Shown one piece after another: positions 28,281 to 29,612 of a stretch of 29,612 nt of DNA; positions within the stretch are counted from its first letter, which is position 1, and the number at the start of each line of letters is the position of its first letter. The translations under genes were made by a program, and so were the position numbers. This DNA is from Chara braunii. Its lineage: Eukaryota; Streptophyta; Charophyceae; Charales; Characeae. Below the pieces are notes generated by a model. That model had not been told where the DNA came from, searched no databases, and was given only the letters and a program-made list of their open reading frames with translations. The stretch is from contig BFEA01000060.1 of NCBI GenBank assembly GCA_003427395.1, forward strand, positions 1,838,293 through 1,867,904, in the 5' to 3' direction.

Positions 28281-28482
28281 ATGGGACACTGGACCTGGTT
28301 TCCAGCTGTTTAGTATTGAGAGATCGTGAGCAGTTGGTGGTCTTCGAGCTTGGCTCGTAAGCGAAACTGGCTGAGGATGCCAGAATAACTCTGGGTCGAA
28401 TTGTGATGTCCCTGACCTCGTTCCATTGAATTTGCAATATAATTTGAAGCTTTCCAGAAAACAAACAAACAAACAAACAAAT
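28281..28482 (+). mobile_element. SINE-like copy with the family head and (AAAC)n tail
   Basis: ATGGGACACTGGACCTGG and TTTCCAGC match the SINE head, including the CTGG/CCAG mini-stem. The body of about 150 bp lacks the GCTCCCCACC box and the usual hairpin. It ends in a (AAAC)n run at 28459-28482, which could be its tail. No target duplication was found, so this may be a variant with a different body or a chance arrangement. Confidence 0.4.
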
Positions 28483-29254
28483 CCTATGACAAACAGTTCC
28501 CTGGATAATTGGGACAATTAAAAAATAATAATAATCCTACCCCTTAAGCAGCATTGGCTGCGGGGGGAGGCCGGTGTTCCACTGCGCGCCGGAATCGGGT
28601 TGAAGTTTTGATGTGGGCCGGCGGATGAAGGCGATCGAGGGAAGGGGGGCGTGTAGAGCGGTGTGCACACCGAATTGTTCACAGCGCGCCAGAAAAAGAG
28701 AGAGCACGCCCACAGGGCCCAGCGGCGGCGGACGTCGATGCGAGGGAAGATCTCGAAGCACCCCCCGTCGGATAGCAAGAAAGTGTCGTTTTGTGGTCTG
28801 CCCCCTTTTTTTTAATTCTTTCTGTTTTCGGTCGGTTTTCTTTTTTTTTCTTCTTTTTTTTCTTTTTTTCGTTTCTTTTCTATTTTCCCTCGTCTCTGTT
28901 TTTGGCGGCTTCTTTTTCCTTTTTGGCGTTTCACGCGGGCGGCGACTTGAGCGGGAAAACGAAAATCTGGAAAAAATATATGTTATGTAAAATAATGATA
29001 CAAGCAACTTTTGACTTGGAATCATATTCAAATTCGTAACTAATCATGAGTTAGAAATCAGAAACCAAAAAAATAATGTTTTTTTTTTACGAAAAAAAAA
29101 TTATGTTCGCGAGCTGTTCGCGTGAATGTGAAGGGGCGCGAACACGTTTGTCGTGCTACGCAGGCAGTTACTTTACCTCGTGTAGCAAGTGTCTGTGTGT
29201 CAGAACCCTAACGTTGCACAGTGTGGCAGGCGGGTCCAGTCCTGCAATCCTGAC
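28483..29254. other. Unassigned stretch with T-rich tract
   Basis: A GC-rich block (28550-28760) is followed by a T-rich tract (28805-28920) and AT-rich sequence with T and A runs. ORFs on both strands are composition-driven (Phe or Lys/Arg-rich). No family was recognised. Confidence 0.35.
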
Positions 29255-29545
29255 CGCCAACTTAGGCGATTTTTCGAGCTCAGAATAATTGATGAAAAAA
29301 TATGAAATTTTTAGATCCTGTAGATCAGATTGCGTTTTTTCTAGAAAAAATATAAGAAAATTTTAAAAAAGAAAAATTGTGAAATAAACACCGCGCCGAT
29401 TCATTGTGTTGTCATTTTTTACCCCCATACGACGTGTGGGCCAACAGAGAAAGTACCCCAACTTCTGCGATTTTTAACACTCAGAAAAATGACTCAAATC
29501 CGCTGAAAATTTAAGGCTTTGCAGGTTTGGTCTTGATTTTTCCAC
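29255..29545. repeat. Degenerate direct duplication, about 198-bp spacing
   Basis: CCAACTTAGGCGATTTTTCG (29259) and CCAACTTCTGCGATTTTTAA (29457) each continue with ACTCAGAA or GCTCAGAA, ATGA, then TGAAAATTT or TGAAATTTT, and TGCAGG or TGTAGA. The similarity spans about 85 bp and is imperfect. Confidence 0.5.
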
Positions 29546-29560
29546 CTGTGTAGCATCGTG

Positions 29561-29585
29561 TTCGGGTTCGGTAACCGAACCCGAA
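29561..29585. repeat. 25-bp palindrome
   Basis: TTCGGGTTCGGT, one central A, then ACCGAACCCGAA: two perfect 12-bp arms. It lies 27 bases from the window end next to CGTTCGCG, a word also present near 29105 (GTTCGCG). It may be near a terminal repeat of an element extending beyond the window. Confidence 0.8.
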
Positions 29586-29612
29586 CGTTCGCGACCAAAT
29601 GCGAATGAGCAC

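Noticed and set aside
29561-29585. Telomere-like TTCGGG repeats
   Set aside because: Only two units per arm in opposite orientation; this is a palindrome, not a telomeric array.

Overview
The window looks like a repeat-dominated nuclear segment of a large plant-lineage genome. The evidence is a plant-type LINE (APE endonuclease, reverse transcriptase, zf-RVT zinc finger), a Ty3-like gag relic, PIF/Harbinger-type elements, many foldback MITEs, poly(A)-tailed SINEs and long microsatellites. Isolated N bases (about 8973-9001, 9914-9934, 15325-15343) indicate draft assembly. A charophyte alga such as Chara is my best guess from the protein style of the repeats, but this is inference. I see no convincing host gene, no rRNA, no intact tRNA and no CRISPR.

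Region by region. 1-3.0 kb: a decayed minus-strand gag with a zinc knuckle, an internally duplicated Pro-rich/coiled-coil segment, a 521-bp foldback MITE with a clean TA target duplication, and a poly(A) SINE. 3.0-3.6 kb: a 136-bp-period satellite whose every unit is itself an inverted repeat. 3.7-8.2 kb: nested short elements, namely more SINE copies, four inverted-repeat elements, two tiny poly(A) insertions flanked by direct repeats, and T/CT tracts. 8.2-10.2 kb: a 386-codon minus-strand ORF of unknown nature. 10.26-11.63 kb: a PIF/Harbinger-like element with TAA target duplications and a possible transposase remnant. 11.6-13.4 kb: short tandem repeats and a 322-bp tandem duplication.

13.4-25.8 kb is the main feature, a very large decayed plus-strand LINE. 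ORF1 (14295-19312) reads as an RNA-binding-like N-terminus, a CCHC knuckle, PSP-type repeats, a long Gln-rich tract and an unknown C-terminal domain. ORF2 (from 19360) has endonuclease, RT with FADD, and a post-RT connector plus zf-RVT. A second, divergent connector plus zf-RVT module then follows in the same reading frame to 25.8 kb. A third, frameshifted module of the same kind lies at 26.7-27.96 kb behind a SINE. The rest (28-29.6 kb) holds one further SINE-like copy, a degenerate duplication and a palindrome.

The most interesting signals are three. (1) A SINE family has a shared 5' head and a 3' hairpin whose stem sequence differs between copies while pairing is kept and the loop is shared. 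(2) The LINE has an unusually large Gln-rich ORF1 and an in-frame doubled C-terminal module. (3) Two ultra-short poly(A) insertions are flanked by 13-bp and 22-bp direct repeats. The elements are connected by insertion history rather than by a shared pathway. The LINE is the kind of machinery that could mobilise the poly(A)-tailed SINEs and create the short poly(A) insertions.
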